Of a stretch of DNA of 64,000 nucleotides, positions 1-11,143 are shown one piece after another. Positions within the stretch are counted from its first letter, which is position 1; each line of letters begins with the position of its first letter. Source of the stretch: Furcasterigmium furcatum (Eukaryota; Ascomycota; Sordariomycetes; Glomerellales; Plectosphaerellaceae); the NCBI GenBank assembly GCA_001599815.1, contig BCIA01000006.1, positions 3,846,961-3,910,960 on the forward strand. The letters run 5' to 3'. The notes beneath the pieces were generated by a model that searched no databases, had not been told where the DNA came from, and saw only the letters and a list, made by a program, of their open reading frames with translations. The position numbers and the translations under genes were made by a program.

Positions 1-583
1 GCGGCTCGAACGAGTAAGAATCCTTAATAATCTCCTTCGAGTCAGAGCCAATAATCTCTTTGACGCAGCTGCCAGCGGCGGTGGGGTCCAGTCGATTGTC
101 CGCAACGGACTGGATGAACTCCTGGAAGAGATTCGACAGCTCCACAATGTCGACGTCTTCCCTGGATTGGACGCCATGTTCGATGACCTTGGCAGAGTAT
201 TCCGCCCACGAAGCGATCTTGTCGTCGGTGAGAATATCGTAGGAATAGTTCGAAGGTGCCGGCGAAGGCAGACTGGCGACAGCCTGCTCCTTGTTGGTGG
301 GAGGTTTAAGAAGGGGGGCAGGTTGCGATGAGGTGCTCGGTTGACGCGCGACCGCGGGGGAAGATGGGCGTGGTTGGTTGGGAGAGGCGTGGTTGTTCTG
401 GTTCTGGTACGAGTCACGGCGGTCGTTCCTCCTGGGCTGTCTGCCGCCGCCTCGACCGCCTCGTCCAGGGCTGTCCATATTGTCGCCGCGATCGCGTTGG
501 CCCATGTGAGTGTCGGAGGGTCTGTGAGGCGAGGGCCGACCTCCCTCTTGGTTGCGGTCACTCCTCTTACGCTTGGGAGGCAT
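1..583 (-). CDS. Probable THO complex subunit 2 (THO2), N-terminal part, runs off left edge
   Basis: The ATG is at 583-581 and the frame is open without a stop to the window edge, giving about 194 residues. The start is MPPKRKRSDR, followed by a disordered stretch rich in Arg, Gly, Asn, Gln and Pro with RGGRGGR, and from about residue 115 an ordered, acidic, helical-looking segment (DILTDDKIASWAEYS, later FIQSVADNRLDP). A basic MPPKRKR start, an RG-rich leader and this kind of helical start resemble the N terminus of filamentous-fungal THO2, the scaffold of the THO/TREX complex that couples transcription to mRNA export in the nucleus. The identification rests on recall of the family N terminus only. 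The large THO2 core would lie left of the window. It is divergent from met2, with 901 bp between the two starts. The open frame is secure and the name is not. Confidence 0.5.
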   Translation of the reverse strand, partial: MPPKRKRSDRNQEGGRPSPHRPSDTHMGQRDRGDNMDSPGRGGRGGGRQPRRNDRRDSYQNQNNHASPNQPRPSSPAVARQPSTSSQPAPLLKPPTNKEQAVASLPSPAPSNYSYDILTDDKIASWAEYSAKVIEHGVQSREDVDIVELSNLFQEFIQSVADNRLDPTAAGSCVKEIIGSDSKEIIKDSYSFEP

Positions 584-1242
584 GGTAGGCTGAGCTTATT
601 CGACGACGACCATTGGATGTGAGGAGCCGGCAATCAGTATCGATGATATCGGCGTTCGACTCTGAGGACAAGGCAAGAATCAGTTTGTGCGCCGAGGACG
701 GGCGATACTTTCGACGCGACGAGGGAAACATACGGAGAGATGAGTTGTTGAATGGGGGGGATCGGAGAAACGCGGTGTCGAAGTTCGAGATTGCAAAAGG
801 GAGCGCGGGGGTGGCACTGTCGTTGGGTTGTGACAAAGAGATGTTGAAGAGGTGGTCTGAATTGACAGAGGCCGTCGGAGGGATTGAAAGAGGAAAAACT
901 GACAGGTCGGGGGCGTCAGTTGGTGTTTGCTGTCAGTGCAATGGAACTGCCAGATCGAGCGCGTGCGTGGTTGAGGTTGCGGTTGAGGATTCCAAGAAAA
1001 CCTCCACGCCCTGCGCGTGAGAATCACGATGTTGGGATGGAAGGCACGGATGGAAGTGGGCAAGAGCAGCAGCCTTGCAACTTGGGGAAACAACTGCCAA
1101 CGTGAGGCTGCAGGGTTTAGAGCTTCGGGGGTGGAGACAAAGTAGAGGTACTTATTGTCTCGCGACAGACAATAGGAATCAAAGGTCCCCGGGACTTCAC
1201 TGAGGCTCTGTGGCTGACTGTGGCCGACTGCCGGCCGAGAGC

Positions 1243-1249
1243 TGAGTCA
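1243..1249. promoter_or_regulatory. CPC1/GCN4-type box, distal
   Basis: Perfect TGAGTCA heptamer (reverse complement TGACTCA), 236 bp before the proposed met2 ATG. This is the consensus for the general amino-acid-control bZIP factor (GCN4 in yeast, CPC1/CpcA in filamentous fungi). Confidence 0.55.
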
Positions 1250-1368
1250 TCAACCTGACTCCCCTCTATCGACCAATAAGGTCGCAGGATGGGCCCTTAA
1301 GTGATGACGCGATTTTGGTATCTCTCTCTTTGACGGCCATGGGGAGCACAACCCCAGATTCTCTCAAA

Positions 1369-1375
1369 TGACTCA
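1369..1375. promoter_or_regulatory. CPC1/GCN4-type box, proximal
   Basis: Perfect TGACTCA, 110 bp before the proposed met2 ATG and 14 bp upstream of a TATA-like element. Its position and its pairing with the box at 1243 fit cross-pathway control of a methionine-biosynthesis gene. Confidence 0.6.
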
Positions 1376-1388
1376 GCCAGGTCAGGAC

Positions 1389-1395
1389 ATATAAG
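1389..1395 (+). promoter_or_regulatory. TATA-like element of met2
   Basis: ATATAAG lies about 90 bp upstream of the proposed ATG at 1485 and just downstream of the proximal TGACTCA box. The arrangement supports a transcription start shortly before 1485. Confidence 0.45.
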
Positions 1396-1484
1396 TTCAA
1401 GACCCTCCAAATACTTATTCCCAGTCATCTTGATCACTGGAAAAGTTGCATTGAGCGAAGAGAGTCTGTTCGATCCAATTCGAC

Positions 1485-3249
1485 ATGTGCGCAGCCACGC
1501 AGCAGAGCGCCGATAACCGGCCGAAGTACAGTCAGTATTTTACCCCTTTGAGAATCTTCATAACGTCGTTGCTTTTCGCGATGAGTCCCAGACTCACCTC
1601 ACCCCCTGGTCAATCCCTCTGCCATGGCCTTATGACATGACCCTTGAGAAAAACAGTGGCTGAATACAACCAAGAAAGAACCCAATCGCAACCCGAGAAC
1701 CCGTTCGCGACTCTCATCCCAGAACAGCACATCGCCTTTATCCCCTCGTTCACCCTCGAGTCCGGCGTGACCCTCACAAATGTGCCCGTCGCCTACACCA
1801 CGAGAGGCACACTCTCCCCCGGCGCCGACAATGCCATGGTCATCTGCCATGCCCTGACCGGCAGTGCCGATGTCAGCGACTGGTGGGGTCCCCTGCTCGG
1901 AGGTCCCGGGAGAGCCTTCGACACATCGCGGTTCTTTGTCGTGTGTATGAACAGCCTGGGAAGCCCGTATGGCACCGCAAGCCCGGTCACAGCGAAGGAC
2001 GGGGACCCTTCGAATGGCCGTTATGGCCCTGAATTCCCCCTCACGACTATCAGGGATGATGTCAAGTGAGTTTCCGTCTCACGGCGTGGACCCCTGACAG
2101 CCACCAGCCCACTCCCCTCCCCGAAAGCATTGTAGTAACACGTCTCACAGCCTGCACAAGCTCCTCCTGGACGATCTGGGCGTGAAACAGGTAGCGGCGG
2201 TCATCGGTGGCTCCCTCGGCGGCATGTTCGTTCTCGAATGGGCATACCTCGGCAAGGACTACATCCGCTGCATCGTCCCCATCGCGACCTCCAGCAGACA
2301 CTCCGCTTGGGGCATCAGCTGGGGTGAGGCCCAGCGGCAGAGCATCTACGCCGACCCCAAGTATGAGGACGGCTACTACAGCTTCGACGATCCCCCGGCC
2401 ACCGGCCTCGGGGCTGCCCGCATGTCTGCCCTCCTGACCTACCGCAGCCGGAACTCCTTCGAGTCTCGCTTCGGCCGCAACATTCCCGACCCGTCCCGGC
2501 GGCAGACCATCCGGGACACCCCACAGCCGACGACCCCCTCCGGCGCGCACTTCCACATCCACAACGACGGCCACCGTGTCTCCCGTGCTGGCCTCACCCG
2601 CCATAACAGTCATTCCGGCCAGTCGACACAGCAAAACTCCCCGACCACCCTCTCTGCCGCAGCCAGCCCAGGCCCAACCTCTACATCCCCGGCCGCAACC
2701 GCCGTCGTAGAGGCATCAACATCCGCTGACCCCCAGTTCCACGGCCCCCAGACCGAATCCGTCACGGGAGGCGAGAAGCTCCCCACCTCCACCTACTTCT
2801 CTGCCCAGTCCTACCTTCGCTACCAGGGCTCCAAGTTCGTCAAGCGCTTCGACAGCAACTGCTACATCGCCATGACCCGCAAGCTTGACACCCACGACGT
2901 CTCTCGCGACCGAGCTCCCTCCATCCCCGATGCGCTCGCCCTTATCGAGCAGCCCACCCTTGTCCTGGGCATCGAATCCGACGGTCTCTTCACCTTCGCC
3001 GAGCAGGAGGAGATTGCCGCACACGTCCCCAACGCCCGTCTCGAGCGCATCGACTCCCCAGAAGGCCACGACGCCTTCCTCCTCCAATTCGAGCAGGTCA
3101 ACCACTACGTCCTCGGCTTCCTGCGCGAGTGTCTCCCCGACATCATGGCCCGCGACGGCACCACCCCCGAGGAGGGCGACGGCGTCGGCAAGCTGACCAA
3201 GAGCAGCACCTTTGGCGAGGCTGAGGTCGAGGACATCACGGCATGGTAA
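1485..3249 (+). CDS. met2: Homoserine O-acetyltransferase (methionine biosynthesis)
   Basis: Transfers acetyl from acetyl-CoA to L-homoserine, the committed step toward homocysteine and methionine. Proposed exons are 1485-1530, 1657-2065 and 2151-3249 (517 aa). Intron 2 (2066-2150, GTGAGT...CACAG) is firm. Intron 1 (1531-1656, GTCAGT donor) is inferred because no ATG opens the frame at exon 2, and the ATG at 1485 joins in frame as ...RPKY-MAEYN. The alpha/beta-hydrolase fold is clear: HALTGSADVSDWWGP, the nucleophile elbow GGSLGG with Ser173, the acidic residue region in VLGIESDGLF, and the C-terminal histidine in EGHDAF. The strongly conserved block RSRNSFESRFGRN is present. A Ser/Thr/Ala/Pro-rich insert of about 100 residues between that block and STYFSAQSYLRYQG is typical in kind of fungal enzymes. 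Two TGASTCA boxes upstream suggest CPC1 control. The first exon is the uncertain part. Confidence 0.9.
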
Positions 3250-4394
3250 GACAATGTAAAAAGAAGATGTGAAATAAAAAAAAGCAATGCATATACTCTG
3301 CCCTGTCCCATTTTCCTACATGCATCTTGGAAATCACATTCCAGTAACATACGTCGCGCGAGGGGCCGCGTCCCTCGTCCGGCAACACTTTCAAACGTCA
3401 TAGTAACCTAGATGGACAGCTCTACAACGCACCCTTCACGATGCCCCGATCTGTGGTTCCTCGGCCCGTCTGCGGCGCTTCACTCAAGCGTGCTACCGGT
3501 CTCGCTGCTCGACGGTGTGAGCCATACTCCCAACCCTGCTTTCACTGGACGATAGTGACCAGACGCGACGTCGTCCAAGTGCCATGTCACCACCAACACC
3601 ACCTTGCCACCAGACCCCCCGATGAGATGTTTGTGGCGCAGGTGACGCGCTCGGCTCCTAGCAACCCACCAAGGCCCTTCGCGACTTATTGTGCAACCCG
3701 ATGTGTCTTGCGGTCTCGGCTGGAAAAGCGGCGAGCGAGCGACCTCTCCGTGTATGTCTCTGAGACATAAGCCAAACACCCTTCCCCATGATGGTCTCCA
3801 AATGCGCTACGAGGACAATCTGTTCTAGAATGTGTGCGCGATCAGGGCACCGCTGGTATTGCTCTATGTACCTAAACCGCATTGGAGATGCCTCCAGGCT
3901 GGCTCGCTGTTGCGCTGACGTCGCGCGTCGTGTAAATACAACATCCCAACACACCGCTATCCTCCTGCGGTCTTCAAGTCGTGGATGCTCGCTGGTGGGT
4001 AGCTGAAACTCCGTGGCCAAAGCGATGTAGAACCTGTGTGACCTTCCCAATGCTTGCTCCCTTGTGTCGTCTCAATCTCTTCCAAATCCCGACTCCGCCT
4101 CGAGGCCCGAGCCTCTGAAGAATACACAAAGAAGGGGAGGCATGGGGGTCACAGATGTCGACGCATCGTGCGCCCCTGCATGCCATGTTTTGTGAAGAGG
4201 GGAAAACGCCGTCTTGGTATCTCAGAGTGCAAAATGCAAGAAAAAGGTTCCGTGTATGCTCCGGAACCAATGAAAAAAAATCATGTACGTCGTGGGCGAT
4301 GAGTCGATGCATCGCAATCAGGCGGGAGCTATCTCCTTCGAGGGTAGTGCCCACCAGAGTAGTAGGATTCACTGGTTGGTTGCCAGGAATTCCT
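3250..4394. other. Convergent intergenic region
   Basis: This 1.1 kb lies between the 3' ends of met2 and the WSC gene. It has short open frames on both strands with no family resemblance, no obvious splice pattern and no RNA gene that I can recognise. It presumably holds both 3' UTRs; the AATAAA-like run just after 3249 (gaaataaaaaaaag) is a plausible polyadenylation region for met2. Confidence 0.5.
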
Positions 4395-5852
4395 TCACTC
4401 TGTTGGGTCGGGGTTGGTCGCCCGCAGAACCGGTCGGGCTACCTTTCGGGAGTAGTCCTGGTCGTCGTGGAGGGTGTTGACACTCTCGTGGCTCTTATTA
4501 CGCATGTACATCGGCCGTCCATTCGGATCCATTCGCGGGTCGACAGCCATCAGCCGGCTCCGGCGTTGTTCGCCGTTGGGGTTGGGAACCCAGTCACTCT
4601 GATTGTCGACAGTAACGACCATTTCGGGGTTGCGCGAACTGCTAATCATGCCTGCGGAGCTACCGCGCTGGCTTGACCCAGGCTCATCGTAGGCATTGGC
4701 CTTCTGCTGCTTTCGTCGCCTGAAGAACCAGAACAGGAGGGCACCGGCCAAGGCCAGAACAGCGACTATAACGCCGATAACGATGCCTACCACGGCCCCG
4801 GTGGCAAGTCCCGAGTTGCTGTTGGAGCCTGAGTTGATCTGGTCAGAGGCGGCCCCCGAATTGGCCGCCTCGGTGGGGTCTTGCGAGGGCGTTACGAATA
4901 CGGTACGCACGGTCCCGTCAGCCGTGACTGTGCTCTGCTGCCGCGTGGTTCCGTCGTCGGAGCTCTGCGAAATGATTAGCATGTCGGTCAACGAGAGGGC
5001 AGCGGCTCTCCCATTCTACTCCTCGAGGAGGAATGGGGCCGGCGTATCGAGCATGGCAGAGGTCATACAGGAGTCGACTCGGTGGACGACGATGTCGTCG
5101 ACGGCGAGGGTCTCACAGTTACTGTATCCTGAACGGTCTCGGTCTCAGTGACTGCTGGAGGCGGGGGAGCCTGGAGCCCAGACAGTTAAGCCAAGCCACG
5201 TTGTCCAGGGAAGTGGGCAATTAGGTAGGCGACTGAGGCAGGGACGCAGAACAGGACAGAAGAAAAGGAAAGTAATAATACGAAGACAAGAAAATGGGTC
5301 GACATATAGGGGTTCGGGGTTAAACCACAGCGTCTTGAGAACTTACTTGGCTCGAGGTTGATGTTCTGGTGCTAGAGTCCGCGCCCTGCGTGGAGGTGGG
5401 AGATCTCAAGAGGCGCATGTAGCCAAAGAGGTTCGGCCGTCGGCCGCAGTTTTCTTCTTCGCCATACCCAGGGCAGCCTTCGCTGCAGCTGCTCACATCT
5501 GTGGTGATGTCCTCTCCGGGGGCCACGTTCGAGCACCAGCAAGACTGCCACTGCATAATGGCAAACGCGTAGTCTTGGTCCCTGCAGAAGCCGGAACAGA
5601 GGCCGAGCGATTGCCACTGGCTGAGGTCTACGAGGCAAAGAGTTAGCAGCTGTCCATGACCCGATCCATCCGCGGCCCGTGTTGGACTGGGGACGTACTG
5701 GCACTCCCAGAGGCTGTGTTGATGGAAGAGCAGAGGTCTTGCGAAAGACCCTGCCTGGCGAAGATCTCGGCCGTCTCTTGGGAGAAGGCCCACAGAGGCC
5801 AGGCAAGGACGGCCACGCCGAGGAGTCGGAGGGATCGTGGTATAGAATTCAT
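4395..5852 (-). CDS. WSC-domain cell-wall integrity sensor-like membrane protein
   Basis: Exons on the minus strand are 5852-5699, 5627-5347, 5170-5069 and 4964-4395 (368 aa). The introns have good donors (GTACGT, GTAAGT, GTATGA) and branch sites (CTAAC, CTTAAC, GCTAAT). The order of parts is a signal peptide (about residues 1-24, LLGVAVLAWPLWAFS), a Cys-rich WSC domain (about 40-130; CSGFCRD, QSCWCSN, CSEGCPG and the GYGEEENCG block), a Ser/Thr/Pro-rich linker (about 130-230), one transmembrane helix (about 234-260) followed by FFRRRK, and a cytoplasmic tail of about 108 residues. This is the architecture of yeast Wsc1-3, plasma-membrane mechanosensors that signal through Rho1 and PKC to the cell-wall integrity MAPK. 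The linker is shorter than in yeast sensors, so signalling is inferred from architecture. An extracellular adhesin-like role is an alternative. Confidence 0.85.
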
Positions 5853-8800
5853 TTTGAAGAGTATTAAGGAGAACCCAAAACTAGAGCGAGATAAAAGTCA
5901 GCATTGGGTCTGGTCTGGGTCTTGTCCCTCCCGAGGCAGGCTCCTGGCGAGTCTTGTGCAGCCGGGAATGGTCGGCATTGGGTATAAGGTTAGAGTCTAC
6001 ACATACAGTAGCCGGAGTGTTGACGCCTCTCGAGCAGCATCGGAGGGCGGTCGATGACAAGGGTGGTTCGGCAAGCTGCAGCAGTCCTAGAGCTTAGAAG
6101 CGGGAGGCAATGCCGGTGGCCGTTGCCATAAGACCTGGCAAGTGAATGCAGGTCGAGGCCGTGAATTGCTGGTGCAAGGCCGTTGCCTCCGAGGCTGGCT
6201 TGGGACGGGCGGAAGCAACGAGGGGTCGGTCTCCCGAGCTAGTCGCCGTGCTGGTCGTGAGCAAGGGGAAAGATGCTGTTGCTTGAATGAGAAGCTCGAG
6301 GTCGTCGACTGTCTGGTCGGACAGAGCAATCGAGGGCCGGTGGGCGTCGGGACAGTCGAACGGTCGCAGTGGTGCTGCCTGGATCTTGCCCCTGTATAGC
6401 GAGCAAGGACAGAAATCCTCAATCGGACGATTGTGATTCCCTGGAGACTATCGGACAGGTGAATAGCCCAGTCGAGCAGCGAAATAGATAGTGAAGGGGG
6501 GAAACGGAGCAAGCAAAGCAGGCGCAAGACAATCAGGAGGAGAAAAAGCTGAAGGACGGCGGGTGAATAGTACTAAAACGACAGTGGAGGGTAACCAAGA
6601 TGCAAGATCCACGTCCTGGACCTAGCACTGGAAGAAGCGGAGCAGCGAGCGGCACTAGGCAGGGAAGATGCCTTGGTGTTGATGTTGGGTCTTGGAGGAG
6701 GAGGAAGAGGGCGGGAGAGTTTTCTCTCTTTCCCAGCGGACGGATTGGACGATCACAGCACGGGGAGAGAGCAACCCGAGAGAGGGTGGGTGCGGATGGG
6801 GACGCGCCTGGGAGGTAATTACACAGGGTGAGGAGTGGTACATTTTTGGGGCGGCGCGCATGTCGGTGTTGTTGATGGTGACTCCTCCCCTGAGAAGGAA
6901 GGCATGGACGTCCCTGTACAAATCCGAACTCGGTTGGGGCATCCACCACGGATCGATCTCTCTCCCGTGCCTCCCCCAACTCCGCGGCGCCTGTCGCTAT
7001 CGCCATGCCAATTTCACTATCCCAAGATAACCCATTCCTATTTCCCTCGTCCCAATTCTCGGTGGTTCGTTTCCAGACGGACGGCAATATGGGCAACACA
7101 ATCGTGGAATAACGACGGCGGATGCGCGAAAAGCCTTGGAATCTTCCCACCTCACACACACCTCCCCGCGGTCCTGTTCCATGTTGACAGTTCATGCATC
7201 CATTCGCGGAGCCCGCTGGAATGTTTGTCGAACACATCCCCGGGCGCCTGCGTGTTACCAAGGGCTTCCCTGTCTGTCCAGTCCAAGGTGCTTGCCAAGC
7301 TGGACTTTAGCGCCTGGCGATCCCCCTTTTAGCGACTCCCTCATGTCGTCACTGCCTGAAGCGCACGGCCGCCGCTGGGTCGTTTTCCTTCCCTGGACCG
7401 ATGACACGAGCTTGGAGGCGACGACCAGCACACTTCCCCCCCCTCCTGTCCTGTCGATGGGTGCCGGATGATCGGATCTTCGAGGAAAGGGGCCAGGGGT
7501 TCAAGGGAACTCTTCCCTTTTCTCCCACCACGACTCATGTCACGAGGTTCGCTCAGGAACGACGAACAAACTCCCGTACTCGCTTGCGGTCTGACTACAG
7601 CGCAGACTAGGTACCTCAACAACTCGGGGTCCTTACTCCAGTAGACATAAGTACACGGCGCCACGAGGGCATCGTACCATACCCGGATGGCATCGTCAGC
7701 TTTCTTCGTCCCCACACATCTCAAGCCGCGCCAAGTACCGGCGTCGTGATCTGTCTCTGGGCGAGGCGACACAGCACTCGCAGACCAGTCACATCGGCTT
7801 GATACACCAACAACCAAGCTGGAATTTCACGCACCTCCCGATGAAGGTCTCACTTACGGTGGGGGCCACGCACGCAAGCAAAGGGGGCAGAGACGCACAA
7901 TCGAAGCACTGACATCCCCAGCCACCACCCACCACCACCACGCGACGGTTTCGGGGCTCCCACGATGATTACGCTCGAAATCACCCTGGCCCGAAAGAGT
8001 GTCCACCTGTACTATTGCGAAAGCTATCGAATTGCTCATCCTTCTGTCATCCCGATATCGCTTCCGCTCAGCCAGTATGTGCACATAGTGATTATGTACC
8101 AGAACCTCAATCATGGACAAGGGGCCGTTGTCTGGTCAGTCGCCAAACGGCCCCATCACGCCTGGCCCTTCGCGCGGCGATACGGGCTTGATGGAAAAGG
8201 ACATCCAATCGTCGGTGTATTGGCCAGACCCGAGCCGCCGGAGACCGTCCACAACAAGACAAGCTCGAATGCTCACTGTCAGCGCGTCTCGGAATGGCCT
8301 CATCAAAGTCTATCGCTAGAGCCGGCACTTCGGGTGCGGCCAGCCCAGTCTCATGGTGCCATCCCATTTTATTCGGGCGAACAGGAATGCGGCAGATGTG
8401 TCCGCGTGCCAGTTAGGCTTTGTCCGCCCATTCCTCGCCTGCTCTATCGTGACCTTCCCCATGGGAGACGTTTCTCGGCAGGTGCCCTAATTGTTCCGTT
8501 TCCGTTTCTGCTCAAGAACAAAACCTCGGGGCCATGGGCATATCCATATCCACACCTCTCTCTGATAGACGGATGGTGAGGGCATCGGCAGCTTGGCCGG
8601 AGATCTGGCGCCGGCCGTCATGGTGGTCACAGGATTACCACATGGCTCCTTGTCTTCCGGCTCTTTTTATTGCAGGGGCCCCTCAGGCATCCCACCCAAC
8701 CTCGCCTCGCTCCCCTGGGGCCTTGGTGGTATCCATGTCGGAGTTCCACTGATACGACGCTCGTGATGGGAACGGTCCGCAAAATAAGAAGGAGGTCAAC

Positions 8801-11143
8801 CCCCCGTTGTCGTCACATTGCACCTGCTGATACGGCTTGAAAGTCCAAGCTGGTTTGTCACGGCTGAAAACACGGCAAACATTATGTGATGCAAATATTC
8901 CTTCGCAGGCCGAAGGGTGAATCGAAGCGCGGTCGCCGGAAGTGGCGGTATGAGGTAGCGCCAGGCGCTGGGGATTTTGGTCTGCGAGGGACGTGGTCGA
9001 ACCAGAGAAGGCGTCTTCCACTTCCAGCCCCTGATCGAGGCTAGGAACAAGGGGCGCGATCAGTCGCTTCTCTGACTGAAAACCGGTTGGTGGTTGCGAG
9101 CAGCCTGCTTCCGCAATATGGTCGGTTCTATTGCTCATGGAAAGCGCTCAAGTCTTGGACGTCATGGCATCTTCAACCCTTCGGTCCAGTTGCAGTGCCG
9201 AGCACATCCCCTCAGACCAAGCATTCATTCACCTTACCGGCCAACGACCAGATCGAGGATCCTGTGCATCCTACAACCACGTCGTCTGGGGAAGGTCCTC
9301 CGCTGGCTGTTGAACATCCACCTAACGGACTGCGTCCTCGGCTCATGTGATCGTTGGGACGAACTCGTATAAAGAAATCCCGGGACTTGCTGCACCCTCA
9401 GGGCAAGGTTGCCATCCCACCCTCCCAAGCTCCTTATCCTCCTGTATTGGCCCTGCCGTTGTCATTCGTCAATGGCACCCGGATTCGTCAAGGGGCAGCA
9501 CAGCCCTTTTCCAAGCTTGTCGCGGTCAGCCTCTCGCGAGTCGTCGCGGCACACCACCAGGAAAATTCAATGCCAGAGCCTCCAAATTCAGACCACTCTT
9601 TGGGAATTGTTCGCTTCGCGGGGGGGGGGGGTGGCGAGAGAAAAGTATCCCGTGGGTCCCCTTGAGCCTGAGCTAATACTGTTGAACAGTCACTGGACAT
9701 GGATAGTGGATGATGAGAACACTCTCTGAAATTTCGGCACCTTCTGGTAGTTGACGGCCAGCTCAATGGACCGTTATTCTCAACCCGCCATGCGCTCGAG
9801 CAGTATGAGGATGTAATGAAGTAGCAGCCATCCGGCTACTCTACAGACCAGATCGCTGTTTCTCCTTCTCCCTCAGAGCCAGCTGAGATGAATGCAATAC
9901 ATCCCAACAGATTTGGCATCTTACGGCTAGCCAAACATCGTGTGTCGTTCAAAGACCTCCAGCAACGTGCTCTTGCTTCAGCTTTGAGGCTCTTGTGGGA
10001 CAGACTTTCGCGCCGTCTGGCCGGTCCAGCCCGGAAAAGGTCGCGGCCACACGATGTTGAGTTTCAAGCTATGCCACGGCTAAGGCACCCGAAAGGTTAG
10101 TAAGGCCGGCAAGGCATGTGATGAGGTAGGCTCTTGGGATTCATGTCCACTTCGGGAATCGTGATGCAGCGGCACCAACCCCTCACGGGTGGACAAATGC
10201 GATTGATGCACCAAACCACTTACGCGGCCCCTCCTCCAAGGCCACCAATCTATCGCGGGGTCGACACTATGAATGTGGCATTGAGAGGGGCTGGGGTTTA
10301 GTCCAGCTGGCTGGGCAACTTGTCGGTTCTTGGCTGAAGCTTTCAACGACGGTGAAGCCCGAGGGATGGTCTCAATTTGTCGAGTTTGTGATGGACATGC
10401 CCTGTGCCAATATCATTCCCGCATCTTGCCGACCCGGAACATCCCCAAACCCTCCCGACCATGGCCCGGGCAAGAGTCGGGTTGGCTGCTCCTCAGATCA
10501 AGCATGGACCTCGAGTAGTCTGACAAGACTTTGACGGAGCATTTGGTGAGATCTTCCAAGCTCAAAACCATGATCACTCCCTCCGGACGGCCCTCCCTCT
10601 TGCGGCCCATGAATCTCCGATCGGCACCGAAGACCCGCAGTTTCCACGCCCGGCAGCGCCGGAGCCAGCGCTTTCCGAGCCGTTTCCAGGCCGTTGTTCC
10701 AGCGGCCACAGGGGCCGTTTCTCGGCGGGCCGGTGGAGCATGCAAGAACGATGGGCCTGGCACTTGGCATCTGACCCAGTTGTGTCGGACAATTGATTAT
10801 ACGGTGCCGGGGCTCGACGTCCCGGCCGGGATTGGCCCGGGGCGTCTGGGCGAGACAGTGGCTGTCAACTCGGGGGTTGGTTGGTTGGTGATGATGGTGG
10901 CAGGCAGCCTGACTTGAGTCCTCGATGAAGTTGAGGGGAAGCAAGCATCAACACAGCATTTCACATTGCGCATTTGTTTCATAATAGCGATGTGTTTTGA
11001 AGGCCCTTGACCGCATTCTGATTTTTCTTTTGGTTCCGTTCGACGACCCGGCGCCAGAGTGAGACAACGTCATACCGAGCCTCGGGGCTTCCGGTCCCTC
11101 CGGGCGCTCTATCAACAGCATCTCATCATTTCTGACGACCGAC
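5853..11143. other. Long gene-free region upstream of the WSC gene
   Basis: 5.3 kb between the divergent WSC gene and the PI-PLC gene. Open frames of up to about 240 codons exist (for example minus strand 6533-7261) but they overlap on several strands, show no domain, no signal peptide followed by conserved blocks, and no consistent splice sites. The part nearest 5852 is CT-rich on the minus strand and probably holds the WSC promoter and leader. A run of 12 G occurs near 9620-9631. No tRNA or 5S gene was recognised. Unannotated noncoding transcripts are possible. Confidence 0.45.

Larger units (their letters stand above)
584..1484. promoter_or_regulatory. Divergent promoter between the THO2-like gene and met2
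   Basis: This 901 bp spacer holds no convincing gene; short open frames on both strands look random. The met2-proximal half carries two perfect TGASTCA boxes and a TATA-like element, listed separately. No second TATA element was recognised for the leftward gene. Confidence 0.6.

Noticed and set aside
6533..7261. 242-codon minus-strand frame in the long spacer
   Set aside because: No family resemblance and competing frames of similar size; more likely leader or promoter of the WSC gene.
9620..9631. Run of 12 G
   Set aside because: A simple homopolymer; no G-quadruplex-type series of runs or gene context beside it.
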